Assembly (NCBI RefSeq): GCF_029369745.1
Contig: NZ_CP120210.1
Location: 4,092,001 to 4,156,000, forward strand
Origin: Amycolatopsis sp. QT-25
GTDB lineage: Bacteria; Actinomycetota; Actinomycetes; Mycobacteriales; Pseudonocardiaceae
Reading direction: 5' to 3'
Length of the DNA stretch: 64,000 nt
Below are positions 51,774 through 62,100 of this stretch, piece by piece. The notes under the pieces are model-generated. The model saw only the letters and a list, made by a program, of their open reading frames with translations, was not told the origin of the DNA and did not search any database. Position 1 is the stretch's first letter; each line of letters begins with the position of its first letter. A program made the translations under genes and the position numbers.

Positions 51774-53980
51774 AACACCAGCTCCGTACTCTCGTCCGTG
51801 GGCTCTGCCGTCGCGACCTCGCGAAGCAGCGGCTGTTCCAGAAAGAACGCGAACGAAGCATAACCGCGCCAGACCCGCCGCCACTCCCCCGCCACCGCCG
51901 CTTCGCCGCTGTTCCGCCGCACCCGGTCCAGGTAGGCGACGATGATGTCGGCGGCCTGTTTGGCATGGCCGGCGGAGAAGTTGTCGATGGTCAGATGCGC
52001 CTGCTCGTAGCAGTCGTCGAAACCGTGGTGACGCAGCTTCTGGATCTCGTGCAGCCGCATCTCCCCGGAGCCGAACATCTCGATCGCCAGGTTGTAGCCG
52101 AGGATCTCGTTGTAGAACCGGTCCGGGAGCAGGCACATCGACAGCTGCTGCAACGCGAAGCCGTACATGTCGTCGGGCAGTTCGTCCTGGTCGGTGAACT
52201 CCTCGGTCCGGATGTGCGGAAGGTCCCGGCCCTGGCTGACCATCGCGCGGCGGGTCAGGGTGAGATGGTTCTTGCGCACATCGCCGTTGCCCATCTCGTC
52301 GGCGTGAATCCTGAACAGCATCCCGTCGCTTTCCCGTTCCCGGCGGCCCAGCCTGCCGACGCGGTGCAGCCAGGCGCCGTCGATCAGGTAGGTGAGCTGA
52401 TAGGTGCTCTGCTCGAACAGCACCTCGTCGGCGTCCGGGACTTCCTTCAGCGGTTCGTACGGCTCGACCAGCTTCTCCCAGTAGATCTTCTCCGCTCGCG
52501 CGTAGAGCGCGTCGGCGTCGTACTCGAAGAAGCTGGCGTCGGTGTAGCGGCCGCCCGCGCCGTGTTCGAACAGCACCTGCGCGTCGGCGAAACACCGCTC
52601 CGCACGATCGGCGGCCACCTGCAGGGTCGCGGCGTGGTTCTCGATGTTGACCAGCCGGTAGAACAGTTCGCGGTCGTCGGACGGCGGCGACGCGTCGAAC
52701 ACGACGTCGTCCGGCCGGGCGTCGCGAATCGCGGCGGACCAGCGAGCCGCGAGAGCGTCGCCGACGGTGTTCGGCCGCACGGTGATCGAGGGCTTGGCAC
52801 CCTTGTGCACGGTGGCGATCCAGTCGGCGAGCACCTTGGCCTCGCGTTCGTCGAAGATGCCGAACATCGAGCCCCCGAACCGGGTCGCGGCCAGGAACCG
52901 GCAATCACCGTCCGGTTGTTCGACCAGGTACGGGGATTCGCGGAATTCGGCGAGGAATTCGGCGAGCGCGACGGGGTCGGCACCGGCCGCGATACGGCCG
53001 AATCCGGCGAACGTCTCCACCAGTGTCCGATCGCCCAGCGTGACCCGGCCGTGCTGCTTGCCTGCCAGCGGCGCGTGCCGGGAGATCACTTCGGCGACCT
53101 TCGACTCCAGGGTCTGAGTGCGCCGGAATTCGAGCAGCTCGATGAGCAGGCCCAGATGTTCCCGTTCCAGCGACAACGTCAGTTCGACCGCGGCCAGCAC
53201 CCGCCCACGGTCTTGCGGGCTCGCCTGACCGGCGTACTCGGCGAGCAGTGCGTCGAGATCGCCCGGCGGGATCGGCGGCGGTGTGCCCAGCAACCGGTCG
53301 TCGATCCCCAGCCGGTGGAACGCGTGGTGGACGCCGACGACCTCGGGCAGGAAGTTGGCGGGCAGCACCGCGAGCGCCAGCGGGAAACACGCGAGCAGGA
53401 TCGTCGCCGGCCGGGCCTCGGCCCGGTCGAGGAAGTCGGCGGCGGCGACGTCGGGCAGCGCCGCCCCGGCGTCCTCCAGCGCACGGGTCCGGCGGTGCTG
53501 TGCGGATTCGAGCGGGTTCCCGCCCCCGGCGAGGACGACATGGTGGCCGAACAGGCGGTTCACCACGAGGGCGGGCTGGGTGGCGGGCTGCGACACCGCG
53601 TCGAGCCAGCAGCCGTCGAGCAGGGCGATCACCCCGCGCTGGCGCAGTAGATCGGCGCGGACCTCCCGGTCTGCCGCGGCGAGGGACGCGTGCGCCGGGA
53701 CGAGCTCCGCGCGGGCCTGTTCGACCAGCTCGCCGACGGCGGCGGGCAAGTCGTCCACGGCCCGCACTCGGGCTGGCGCGAGAAAAGCGTGCAGGACCCG
53801 GCGAGCGAGCAACAGGGTCGTCTCGGACTCGCGGTCCTGCAACAGCGTGCGGAACACCTCACGCGGACCGGCGGCGATCACCTCGTCGACGGCCTCATCG
53901 GTGCCTGGCGTGAAGTGGAACGGCCTGGGTGGCAAGGCGGTCGTGGTGTCGTCGGGGACGAGGGTCGGCTCAACGGCCAT
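51770..53980 (-). CDS. Large heme-oxygenase-like diiron (HDO) protein
   Basis: The 736-aa protein carries an iron-containing redox enzyme domain at its C-terminus: IHADEMGNGD (Asp561-Glu562), NLAIEMFGSGEM (Glu634) and HLTIDNFSAGHAK (His662, Asp666, His672). The N-terminal half is helical and may be a second, degenerate HDO-like module or a dimer domain. HDO enzymes (UndA, BesC, SznF, RohS) do N-oxygenation, C-C cleavage and desaturation with O2. It overlaps both neighbours. It is the only clear oxygenase of arm B in view and could be the N-hydroxylating enzyme. Confidence 0.82.
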   Translation of the reverse strand: MAVEPTLVPDDTTTALPPRPFHFTPGTDEAVDEVIAAGPREVFRTLLQDRESETTLLLARRVLHAFLAPARVRAVDDLPAAVGELVEQARAELVPAHASLAAADREVRADLLRQRGVIALLDGCWLDAVSQPATQPALVVNRLFGHHVVLAGGGNPLESAQHRRTRALEDAGAALPDVAAADFLDRAEARPATILLACFPLALAVLPANFLPEVVGVHHAFHRLGIDDRLLGTPPPIPPGDLDALLAEYAGQASPQDRGRVLAAVELTLSLEREHLGLLIELLEFRRTQTLESKVAEVISRHAPLAGKQHGRVTLGDRTLVETFAGFGRIAAGADPVALAEFLAEFRESPYLVEQPDGDCRFLAATRFGGSMFGIFDEREAKVLADWIATVHKGAKPSITVRPNTVGDALAARWSAAIRDARPDDVVFDASPPSDDRELFYRLVNIENHAATLQVAADRAERCFADAQVLFEHGAGGRYTDASFFEYDADALYARAEKIYWEKLVEPYEPLKEVPDADEVLFEQSTYQLTYLIDGAWLHRVGRLGRRERESDGMLFRIHADEMGNGDVRKNHLTLTRRAMVSQGRDLPHIRTEEFTDQDELPDDMYGFALQQLSMCLLPDRFYNEILGYNLAIEMFGSGEMRLHEIQKLRHHGFDDCYEQAHLTIDNFSAGHAKQAADIIVAYLDRVRRNSGEAAVAGEWRRVWRGYASFAFFLEQPLLREVATAEPTDESTELVL

Positions 53981-54899
53981 CGGTCGCTCCTTCCGGTTTG
54001 CGGACCAGGATTCCGATGCGGGAACCGGGAACGCTCGCTGCCAGCAGGTAGTGCCCGCCGGGACGGATCCGGTCCTCGGCTTCGCGATCGGCGAGGTTGA
54101 TCAGCGGGTCGGCGGCGAAGCAGTGGCCGATCCGGGTGATGTTCGTGGTGTCCAGCTGGCCGGGGGCGAAACCGGCTTGTCTCTCCTTCATCACCAGCAG
54201 CGGCAGGTAGATGTTGGCGTGCAGCAAGGCGTCCAGTTCCCTGGTGTCGATCCCGCGTGCGCCGAGAAGCCGCTCGTTGACCTGTTTGGCGAGGTCGGAG
54301 CTGATCTCGGACGACCAGTCCAGTGAAGCGGTCTCTTGCGCGGACGCGCAGCCGAGGATTTCGTAGCCGCCCCGCTCCGCATCGACCAGGCAGGCGGCGC
54401 CGCCGTCGCTGAACAGCGCGTATCCGGTGATCCGGGCGTCCTCGTCGAACACCCGATCCGCCGTGACGACGAGAATCCGCCGGAATCGCCCGCTGCCGAC
54501 CAGCGCGGTGGCGAGGTCCAAACCGGACAGCAGGTTGACACAACGGCCCAGATTCGTGCCGTAGACGGGAATGTCGCTGAGACCGAGGCGGGTCAGCATT
54601 CCCCGGAGGAACGTGCCGTGTCCTTCCGGCGGCACCGGCAGGTAGGTCGAACAGAACACCAGGGCGTCGACCTCGTCCGGATCGGTCCCACCGGCAAGCA
54701 GGGCTTTCCTGCCCGCGTCGACGGCGAGGTCGTCGAGTCCGCGCTCGGTGCGGAACACGCTGCCCCAGCCCCACAGTCCGGGTTCGAAGGCCAGCCCGTA
54801 CCGCTGGGCCTTGGCTTCCAGCCCGGGCAGGGCCGCATGGTCGACCTCCTGCTCTCCGAGCACGTAACACGGATCGCTGAGGTACACACCGGTGGTCAT
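53970..54899 (-). CDS. KAS III-like ketoacyl synthase/acyltransferase
   Basis: The 309-aa protein has the thiolase fold of the KAS III family: NLGRCVNLLSGLDLA (Cys120), LLHANIYLPLLV (His227, Asn229) and TRIGHCFAADPLINLAD. The sequence around Cys is not the usual ACAG, and the GHCFAADPLINL segment is found in KAS III relatives that act as acyltransferases rather than chain-starting condensing enzymes. It overlaps the thioesterase by one base (TGATG). It may move an acyl or aminoacyl group from the carrier protein to an amine or alcohol. Confidence 0.85.
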   Translation of the reverse strand: MTTGVYLSDPCYVLGEQEVDHAALPGLEAKAQRYGLAFEPGLWGWGSVFRTERGLDDLAVDAGRKALLAGGTDPDEVDALVFCSTYLPVPPEGHGTFLRGMLTRLGLSDIPVYGTNLGRCVNLLSGLDLATALVGSGRFRRILVVTADRVFDEDARITGYALFSDGGAACLVDAERGGYEILGCASAQETASLDWSSEISSDLAKQVNERLLGARGIDTRELDALLHANIYLPLLVMKERQAGFAPGQLDTTNITRIGHCFAADPLINLADREAEDRIRPGGHYLLAASVPGSRIGILVRKPEGATDGR

Positions 54900-55654
54900 C
54901 AGATGACCTCCACATGGGTGGTGGCCTCGGCGTGCGCGCGCAGCAGGGAGAGGACAGGTTCGGGGTCGGGGTCGAAGTAGAAGTGCCCGCCGGCGACACG
55001 GAACCGCTCCGGGGGTTCGACACATTCCTTGGCCCACGGCGCGACCTGCACGTCACCGACGTGCGGATCCTCGGTGCCGACGATGACCGACACCCCGATC
55101 TCCAGCGGCGGCGACGGCCGGTACCGGTATCCCACGGCCAGGTCGAAATCCGCCTTGAGGCCGGGCAGCAGCAGGTTCAGCACGTCCTTGTCCGCGACGA
55201 CCTCGGGCGGGAACTGGCCGAAGTACGCCAGTGCGTCGGCGAATTCGGCGCCGTCGAGGTCGGCGATCCGGCGCACCCGGTCCGAGGGCAGCAGCGAGGG
55301 GGCGGAGACCCCGGACGCGGTCAGGTGACCGACCGCGGGCAGACCGCGCAGTCGGCGGGCGACCTCGAAGGCCAGCAGCCCGCCGAAGCTGTGGCCGAAC
55401 AACTGCGCCGGCCGCGGATCCGCGGCGACCTCGTCGGCGATCGCGGCGGCGAGGTCGTCGGCGAGGTCGTCGAACACCGGCAGTGGTTCGTGCGCCCGGT
55501 GCGCTTTGCCCGGCGGACAGACCGCGACGACGTCGACGTGGTCGTCGAGACGTTCCTGCCATTCCAGGTAGACGCGCGGATCACCGCCCGCGTACGGGAA
55601 GCAGAAGACTCTGGCGGGGCGATCACCGCCGCGGGTGAGGAAGCAGTCGGGCAC
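54899..55654 (-). CDS. Type II thioesterase
   Basis: The 251-aa alpha/beta hydrolase has VFCFPYAGGDPRVYLEW, the elbow LFGHSFGGLLAFEVAR and VAGGHFYFDPDPE with the catalytic His. It is the standard editing thioesterase of NRPS/PKS systems, removing wrong or stalled acyl groups from carrier domains. Its presence supports carrier-bound chemistry in arm B. It follows the C45 gene by 14 bp. Confidence 0.93.
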   Translation of the reverse strand: MPDCFLTRGGDRPARVFCFPYAGGDPRVYLEWQERLDDHVDVVAVCPPGKAHRAHEPLPVFDDLADDLAAAIADEVAADPRPAQLFGHSFGGLLAFEVARRLRGLPAVGHLTASGVSAPSLLPSDRVRRIADLDGAEFADALAYFGQFPPEVVADKDVLNLLLPGLKADFDLAVGYRYRPSPPLEIGVSVIVGTEDPHVGDVQVAPWAKECVEPPERFRVAGGHFYFDPDPEPVLSLLRAHAEATTHVEVI

Positions 55655-55668
55655 CGGTGCGTCTCCTC

Positions 55669-56694
55669 TCAGAGCGTGAAGGTTTCGGTGGGCGAATGGG
55701 CCGGGTCGCCGGGACGTACGTGCAGTTCTCCCCGATCCGGCCGGAGCACGACCGCGGCGACGGTCCTCTCGCGACGGATGTCGCCGTTCCCGGCGACACG
55801 TACGGGAGCACGGGACAGCAGCGCGAAATGGTCCTCTGTGGACGCCTGTTCCGGCAGCCGTTCGATCCCCGCCTGACCGGCTTTGAGCCGCTGGAGCGAG
55901 AAGTTGCGCGCGAACACGGTCAGTTCGTCGCGGGGGGCGAGGTCCGGATGCAGGAAGTGGTTCGTGTGCACGGATTCCGGCCCCTCGGTCGACCGCAGGT
56001 CGTCATCGGCGATCTCCACCCAGGCGGTGGTGGTGAGATCGCACAGGGTCACCGAACGCGAGCTGGCCAGCCGCAGGCCTCGTAGGGTCTCCACGGCTTC
56101 GGCGACGTTGTCACAGGTGTCGAGCAGATGCCGGATCGCCAGATACGGCGACGGCCCGTGGCGCCATTTCCCGGCCAGCACCAGATTCAGCCCGACGGCG
56201 AGGCCGGCGTCGTTGACCCCCAGATAGCCGAGCAGACCGCCGAAACTGAGCACGAGCGACCGTCGCTGCCCTGTTCGGACGTCGAGGACGGCGAGGTGGT
56301 CGTCGAGATCGCCGTTGAGGTCGACGGTCTGCGCCAGCACGGGTCCGGAGCCGGTTCGCGCGTAGGTGGTGCAGTCGCCCATCGTCGGCAGCTTCTGGTA
56401 GCCGAGCACTTCTCGGCGCATCTGCAGCAGCACCGCCTCGTCGTGGGTGATGCCCGCCCCTTCGGCCAGGCCGCGGATCTCCGTGCCCAGGTCCGGCATC
56501 TGTTCGTCGATGGCGCGGGCGTACTCGGCGAGGTCCGGGCGTAGCGCGTCGAGACTCAGCGGGTCCGGCGACAGCGCGTTGAGCCGGGCGAGACGGTCGC
56601 CGAGGAAATGGCGCAATTCCGTCGCCAGCGTCTCGCCGTGCGCCCGGCCTCGGGTGAACGCGTCACCGTGGGCACGGACGCAGGGGACGGTCAC
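55669..56694 (-). CDS. C45-family acyltransferase/peptidase (isopenicillin N acyltransferase-like)
   Basis: The 341-aa protein starts at GTG 56694 (GTGA overlap with the GNAT). N-terminal RAHGDAFTRGRAHGETLA, then the nucleophile segment PTMGDCTTYAR (Cys108) and VLSFGGLLGYLGVNDAGLAV mark the C45 family, Ntn hydrolases that self-cleave before a Cys. The usual residue before Cys is Gly; here it is Asp. In penicillin synthesis the enzyme swaps acyl side chains. Here it may remove or exchange a protecting acyl group placed by the pathway's ligase or GNAT. Confidence 0.85.
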   Translation of the reverse strand: MTVPCVRAHGDAFTRGRAHGETLATELRHFLGDRLARLNALSPDPLSLDALRPDLAEYARAIDEQMPDLGTEIRGLAEGAGITHDEAVLLQMRREVLGYQKLPTMGDCTTYARTGSGPVLAQTVDLNGDLDDHLAVLDVRTGQRRSLVLSFGGLLGYLGVNDAGLAVGLNLVLAGKWRHGPSPYLAIRHLLDTCDNVAEAVETLRGLRLASSRSVTLCDLTTTAWVEIADDDLRSTEGPESVHTNHFLHPDLAPRDELTVFARNFSLQRLKAGQAGIERLPEQASTEDHFALLSRAPVRVAGNGDIRRERTVAAVVLRPDRGELHVRPGDPAHSPTETFTL

Positions 56695-57308
56695 GAGCCA
56701 CGCTCCGTGACCTTCTTCCCCGCGAGCAGGGTGGCCGCCACGCCGGGCCATTCGGCACGCAGAACGCTGTAGTAGACGGCGTCCCGGCGGCGGCCGCCCG
56801 GCATGGGATTGAAGCTGCGCAGGACGCCCTCCTCCACCGCGCCGATGTTGCGAAGCCCCTGACGGGCCTGCTTGTTCAGCACGTCCGTCTTGAATTCGAC
56901 CCGCTCGGCGCCCAGTACGTCGAAGGCCTCGCGCAGCATCAGGTACTTGGCCCAGTGGTTGACGCCCTTGCCCTGGAACTTCGTGCCCAGCCAGGACCAG
57001 CCGATCTCCAGCCGTCCCGCGTCCTGGTTGATACTGCAGAAACTCATGCTTCCCGCGATCAGCCCGGTTTCCCGCTCGGTGATCACGTACACGACCCGGT
57101 CGCCCTTGGCCTGGTCGGCGAGGGCGGCGTCGAAGAACGCGTCGAACTGCTCGTCGGTCTCGATGAGCTGCACGAAGTAGCGCCAGATCGCCGAATCGAG
57201 TGCGATCGTGCGCAGCGGCTCACGGTCGGTCTCGGCTATCGGCCGGAGCACCACGTGGTCGTCGGCCAGTTCGGTGCGAGCGAGTTCGGCCCAGCGCCGC
57301 CCGCTCAT
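56691..57308 (-). CDS. GNAT acetyltransferase (RimJ/RimL-like)
   Basis: The 205-aa protein has LRPIAETDREPLRTIALDSA, VITERETGLIAGSMSFCSI, the acetyl-CoA motif GTKFQGKGVNHWAKYLML and LRNIGAVEEGVLRSFNPMPG, the RimJ/RimL pattern. It overlaps the carrier protein gene (ATGA). Likely an N-acylation step; with the C45 gene it could form an acyl protection/deprotection pair (inference). Confidence 0.88.
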   Translation of the reverse strand: MSGRRWAELARTELADDHVVLRPIAETDREPLRTIALDSAIWRYFVQLIETDEQFDAFFDAALADQAKGDRVVYVITERETGLIAGSMSFCSINQDAGRLEIGWSWLGTKFQGKGVNHWAKYLMLREAFDVLGAERVEFKTDVLNKQARQGLRNIGAVEEGVLRSFNPMPGGRRRDAVYYSVLRAEWPGVAATLLAGKKVTERGS

Positions 57309-57571
57309 TTCGTCACCGCCCCGGCGAGCGCGTGGGTGACGTCGCGCAGGGTGCGCATGGCCGCCACGTCCGGCTCGGTGAACGTCTCCAGGCCGACTCC
57401 GGTGTCGTCGCAGGCGGACATCAGGAACATCACCTTCTGCATCGAGGTCAGGCCGTAGCCGTCGGCGAGATCGCGGTCCGGGTCGATTTCGGCGGGTTCG
57501 ACGGGCTTGCTCAGCACCCGGGACAGGTTGTCCCGCACCGCGTCGTCGATGGTGGACGGTTCAGCAGACAT
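57305..57571 (-). CDS. Free-standing acyl/peptidyl carrier protein
   Basis: The 88-aa protein starts at ATG 57571 (11-bp overlap with the ligase; an ATG 18 bases upstream is the alternative). The phosphopantetheine Ser is in DGYGLTSMQKVMFL. LSKPVEPAEIDPDRDL before it is typical. It probably carries the acyl group activated by the adjacent AMP ligase, for transfer by the KAS III-like enzyme. Confidence 0.85.
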   Translation of the reverse strand: MSAEPSTIDDAVRDNLSRVLSKPVEPAEIDPDRDLADGYGLTSMQKVMFLMSACDDTGVGLETFTEPDVAAMRTLRDVTHALAGAVTK

Positions 57572-59108
57572 GGACGCTCCCCTGGTCATCGTGGATCTCG
57601 TCGTGGTAGCGGTCGGCGATCCGCGACCGCAGCGGTTTGAACTGTGAACTGAGCAGCCCGTTTCCGGCGCTGAACGGTTCGGCCGCGACGACCACCTTGC
57701 GGATCTGCTCGTCGGTTCCGAAAGCCGCGTTGGTGCGGGCGAGCTGTTCGGCGATCGCCGCCTCGTCGGGGGGCAGCGACGCCGGGGACACCACCGCCAC
57801 CAGATACGTCTGGGAGGGGCAGAACAGCACGCATTCGGCGATGGCGGGACTGGTGCGCATGTGGTCTTCCACCGGGCGCACCACCACCTTCCGCCCGTTC
57901 TCGAGCACTATCACGTCGTCGGCCCGTCCCTTGATGTAGAGATAGCCGTCGTCGTCCAGCTCCCCCAGGTCACCGGTGCGGACCAGCCCCGGCTCCGGGA
58001 ACACCCGTTCCGACGCGCCGGGCGGCGCGAACTCGTAGCGATCGCACACCGGAGGTCGGCTGCGCACGCTCACGACACCGTCACCGTCGATCAGGACCTC
58101 TTTGTGCGGCAACACCTTCCCGACGCTTCCGGGCCGATGCGCGCCGGGATGGTTCTTCGCGACGACGCAGGTCTCGTTGAGCCCGTAGCCCTCGTAGATG
58201 GGCAATCCGGCGTCGGTGAAGAACCGGAGGACGTCCTCGGCGGCCGGGGCGGAACCGGTCCACAGGTAACGGATCCGGTCACCGAACACGCGGCGGGCGC
58301 CCTGGGCCAGCGCTTCCGACGGCGGGAGCTCCGGGCCGGCCCTGGTGACCTGCTGCTCGATGTAGGCCTTGGCGGTGGCGAAGAACCCCGGCACCCCCAT
58401 CACCACGGTGGGCTTGACCCGGCGCAGCGTCGGAAACGCGGCCTCGTAGGTGCTCAAGGTGACGTCGTGGCCGAAGCGCAGGGCCGAATAGATCCAGTAA
58501 CGCTGTTGCAGGACCGCCAGCGGCAGGAAGACGAACAGGTTGTCATCGGCGCCGTGCCGGAAGATCTCCTGTACGGCGCCGATCCCGGCGTCGATGCTGC
58601 CCGCCGACGCGGTCATGCCCTTGGGCTCGCCGGTGCTGCCCGACGTGAGCTTGAGGCTCGTGAAGTCCTCCGGCCGATAGCGCACCGGTTCGGGTGGGAC
58701 GGCGTCCTGGTCGCCGGCCAGCGCGCGGACATCGGTGAGCGGCTTGACCCGGTCGCCCTCCCCGTCGGCGAAGAGCAGGGTCAGGCCGTATCGGACGGCC
58801 AGTGCCGGGTCGGCGTCGAATTTGGCCGGGTCGAAGCCGACGGTGACCGCGCCGACGCGCAGGGCCGCGAGGTCCAGCAGCACCCACTCCAGGCAGTTGG
58901 GCGCCAGGATCCCGATCCGGTCACCGCGACGGAGACCGGAATCGACGAGGGCGCGGGCGAGCCTGCCCGCCATCTCGTGCACCTCCCGCAGATCGAGCTG
59001 TTCGGTGCGGTCGAGCCGGGCGAGGTGCAACCGGTGCCCGGGTTCGGGCGGTGTCGTGTTGATCTCGTTCAGCACCCGGACGGTGGTCCCGGATTCGGTG
59101 GTGGTCAT
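57561..59108 (-). CDS. AMP-dependent acyl-CoA/ACP ligase
   Basis: The 515-aa adenylate-forming enzyme has LTSGSTGEPKGM (P-loop), YEGYGLNETCVVAKNHPG (motif A5), RTGDLGELDDDGYLYIKGRA (A7-A8) and a C-terminal segment QFKPLRSRIADRY with the probable catalytic Lys. It resembles long-chain acyl-CoA synthetases more than amino-acid adenylation domains. It overlaps the NRPS (ATGA) and the carrier protein genes and presumably loads a carboxylic acid onto that carrier protein. Confidence 0.88.
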   Translation of the reverse strand: MTTTESGTTVRVLNEINTTPPEPGHRLHLARLDRTEQLDLREVHEMAGRLARALVDSGLRRGDRIGILAPNCLEWVLLDLAALRVGAVTVGFDPAKFDADPALAVRYGLTLLFADGEGDRVKPLTDVRALAGDQDAVPPEPVRYRPEDFTSLKLTSGSTGEPKGMTASAGSIDAGIGAVQEIFRHGADDNLFVFLPLAVLQQRYWIYSALRFGHDVTLSTYEAAFPTLRRVKPTVVMGVPGFFATAKAYIEQQVTRAGPELPPSEALAQGARRVFGDRIRYLWTGSAPAAEDVLRFFTDAGLPIYEGYGLNETCVVAKNHPGAHRPGSVGKVLPHKEVLIDGDGVVSVRSRPPVCDRYEFAPPGASERVFPEPGLVRTGDLGELDDDGYLYIKGRADDVIVLENGRKVVVRPVEDHMRTSPAIAECVLFCPSQTYLVAVVSPASLPPDEAAIAEQLARTNAAFGTDEQIRKVVVAAEPFSAGNGLLSSQFKPLRSRIADRYHDEIHDDQGSVHVC

Positions 59109-62100
59109 CGACGGTCCCTCTTCGACGGGGCGGCGGCGATCATCGCGGCCATGCGGCGCACGGTGTCCAGTTCGGGCAACCGATCCAGCGTGAAGCCGAC
59201 GCCGAACTGTTTCCGGACGCCCGCGAGGATCCGGGCCGCGGCCAGCGAGTCGCCGCCGAGGTCGTACAGGGTCGCGGTGGCGGGCGGGGCGTCGACTTTG
59301 AGCACCTTCGCCCACAGCTGCGCGACCTCGTGCTCCAACTCGGTGTCCGGCGGCGCTTCGGTGACGGCGACCGCGTCGGATTGGTGCCGCTGCAACCGGG
59401 CGCGGTCGACCTTTCCGTTACGGGTCAGCGGAAAGGCATCGTGCCAGTACACTCCGGACGGCACCATGTAGTGCGGAAGCACGTCACGCACCAGCTCGCC
59501 GAGCTCGCGGGCGGTGGGCCGCTCGACGCCGGCGGGCACGAGATGCGCGATCAGCCGGTCGCCCCGGGCGCCGGACTCGCGGGCCACCACGGCGCGGCGG
59601 ACGGCGTCCAGTGCGACCAGCCGGGTCTCGACCTCGCCCGCCTCGATGCGGTAGCCGTTGACCTTGATCTGGAAGTCCGACCGGCCGAGGATCTCGATCT
59701 CGCCGGTGGGCAGCCACCGGCCCAGGTCCCCGGTGCGGTAGATCCGTTCCCCGCGGACCGGGTCGTCGAAGAACCGCTCCGCGGTCCGCTCCTCGTCGTT
59801 CCAGTAGCCGCGCGCCAGACCGGTGCCCGCCGCGCAGATCTCGCCGGTGACCCAGTCCGGCAGGTCGCGGCCCGCCGCGTCGAGCACGTAGGCCCGGTTG
59901 TTGGCGTTGGGCCTGCCGTAGGGGATCGACTCCGAGCCGTCCTCGTCGGTGCCGACCGGATGCGAGATGTTCCAGATGGTCGTCTCGGTCGGCCCGCCCA
60001 GCGAGATCACGTCCAGTCCGGGGCGGATCGCCCGCAGCGCGGCCGGAAGCGCCGGGGGCAGCCGGTCGCCGCTCATCATCACCAGCCGCAACGTCCGCAG
60101 GGACTCGGCGCCGTCGGCCTCGGCCTGTTCGAGCAGCAGCCCGACGATGGCGGGGACCGAGTTCCACACGGTCACCCCCGCCTGGTCGCACAGCCGCAGC
60201 CAGTGCGCCGGATCGGCCGCTCGGTCGGCATCCGGCAGCACGACGGCCGCCCCGGCCGACAGCGCGCCGAACACGTCGTAGACCGACAGGTCGAACGAGA
60301 ACAAGCTGATACCGAAGAACCGGTCACCGGGACCGACGCCGAACCGGCTGTTGCAGTCGGCGACGACGTTGGCGACCGCGCCGTGGGTGACCATGACGCC
60401 CTTCGGCCTGCCGGTGGTGCCGGAGGTGTAGAGCACGTACGCCAGGTCGCCCGGATCGGCGTCGGGCAACGGGCTCACCGGCTCGACTGTCTCCGCGGGG
60501 TGTGTCAGGTCGAGGTCGAGAACCTCGCGCTCGTCGTCGCTGTGGCCGGAGTTGGTCAGGACGAACCGGGTTCCGCCGTCGGCCAGCATGAGCGCACGCC
60601 GCTCGGCGGGCAGTCCGGCGTCGACCGGCAGATACGCGCCTCCGGCGAGCACGACGGCGAGGATGCCCGCGACCTGCTCGGGGCCGCGGGTCATCACCAG
60701 CCCGACCGGCTCGTCGCGGCGCACTCCGCGATCACGCAGCCAGCGCGCCGCGCGCTGGACGTGCGCGTGCAGGTCGCGATAGTCGATCTCGGCCGTACCG
60801 GTGATCACCGCCGGAGCGTCCGGAGTGGACTGAACCTGTGCCAGGAAGCGCTGGGGCAGAACCGGGTCCGGGATCTCGGTGGTGGTGTCGTTGACCTCGG
60901 CCCGGCGGGCGCGCTGGTCGTCCGGGCGCAGGTCGAAGGTCTGCCGTGACCAGGCGTCCGGGTCCCGCAGTTCGCCGAGCAGCCGCTGATATCCGTCGAT
61001 CAGCGCGTCGACGAGCCCTTCGGGGAACAGCTCGTCGACACTGTCGAACTGCACCACGACCCCGCCGTGCTGCTCGTAGGGTGACACGTCCAGCCACACC
61101 TGCGGGGTCTGGCTCTCGGTGTACACCTCCGGCCCGAACAGCTCCATCGCCGACCCGTCGACGCCTTCGTAGCCGATGGCGCTGTTGAAGGTGTAGGGCA
61201 TCCGGGCGTCCGCGCCGTCCTGGCGGGCCAGTTCGCGGAGCACCTCGATACCGGAGAAGTGCCGGTTGTCCAGCGACTCGCGCAGCGATGCCTGGATGGC
61301 CCGGGCCCGGTCGGCGAACGGCCCGTCGGCCTTCGACTCCACCTGTATCAGCATGGTCTCGCCGAAGTTGCCCAGCGCGGTGTGGATCCGGGGATGGATC
61401 GGCGGCCGGTTGGCCACCGTGGCGTTGAGGGTGAACCGCTCGCCCGCGCCCCAGCAGGCCAGTACTTCGGCGTAGACCGCCAGCAGCAGCCCCGACGGGG
61501 TCAGCCCGTGCCGGGCGCCCAGCTGTTTCAAGTTAGTCCATTGTGGACGATCGAGCCGAGCGAAGCGAGCGGTGAACCGGGCTTCCGCGATCGCCGCCGG
61601 GCCGGTGCGCAACGGCAGATCCGGATATGGCGCCAGGTCGTCCAGACGGGCCAGCCAGTAGTCCTTCGACCGTGCGGCCGGGGTCTTGGTCCGGGCACGC
61701 TCCCGCGCGGCGACGAAGTCGGCGAATCTCGCTTCCTCGCCCGCGTCCGCCGTCGCACCCGTATACGCGGCGTGCCACTGCTGGAAGAACAGGAAGATGC
61801 TGATCGCGTCGAGGACGAGGCCGTCGTGGTCGACGTGCAGCAGCATCTCCTGGTCGGAGAGCAGGGTGACCGCGACGGCGAGCAGCGGCGCTTCGTCGGC
61901 CGGGAGGCTGCGGTGACCGCGTTCGGCGCGCACCGCCTCCCGGTGTGCGTGCTGCTCCTCGGCGGACTTGCCTCGCAGGTCGTACCGGACGATCGGGACG
62001 TGCGCGGAACGCTGCTCGATCTGGGTTCCGTCCTCGGTGAACCGGGTGCGCAGGATGCCGTGCCGGGCCACCACCGTGTCGAGCGCGCTCTCCAGCCCGT

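Noticed and set aside
51774..52904. Extension of the saccharopine-dehydrogenase-like frame upstream
   Set aside because: The extra part is a shadow of the HDO gene; GTG 51773 overlaps its stop as other operon genes do.
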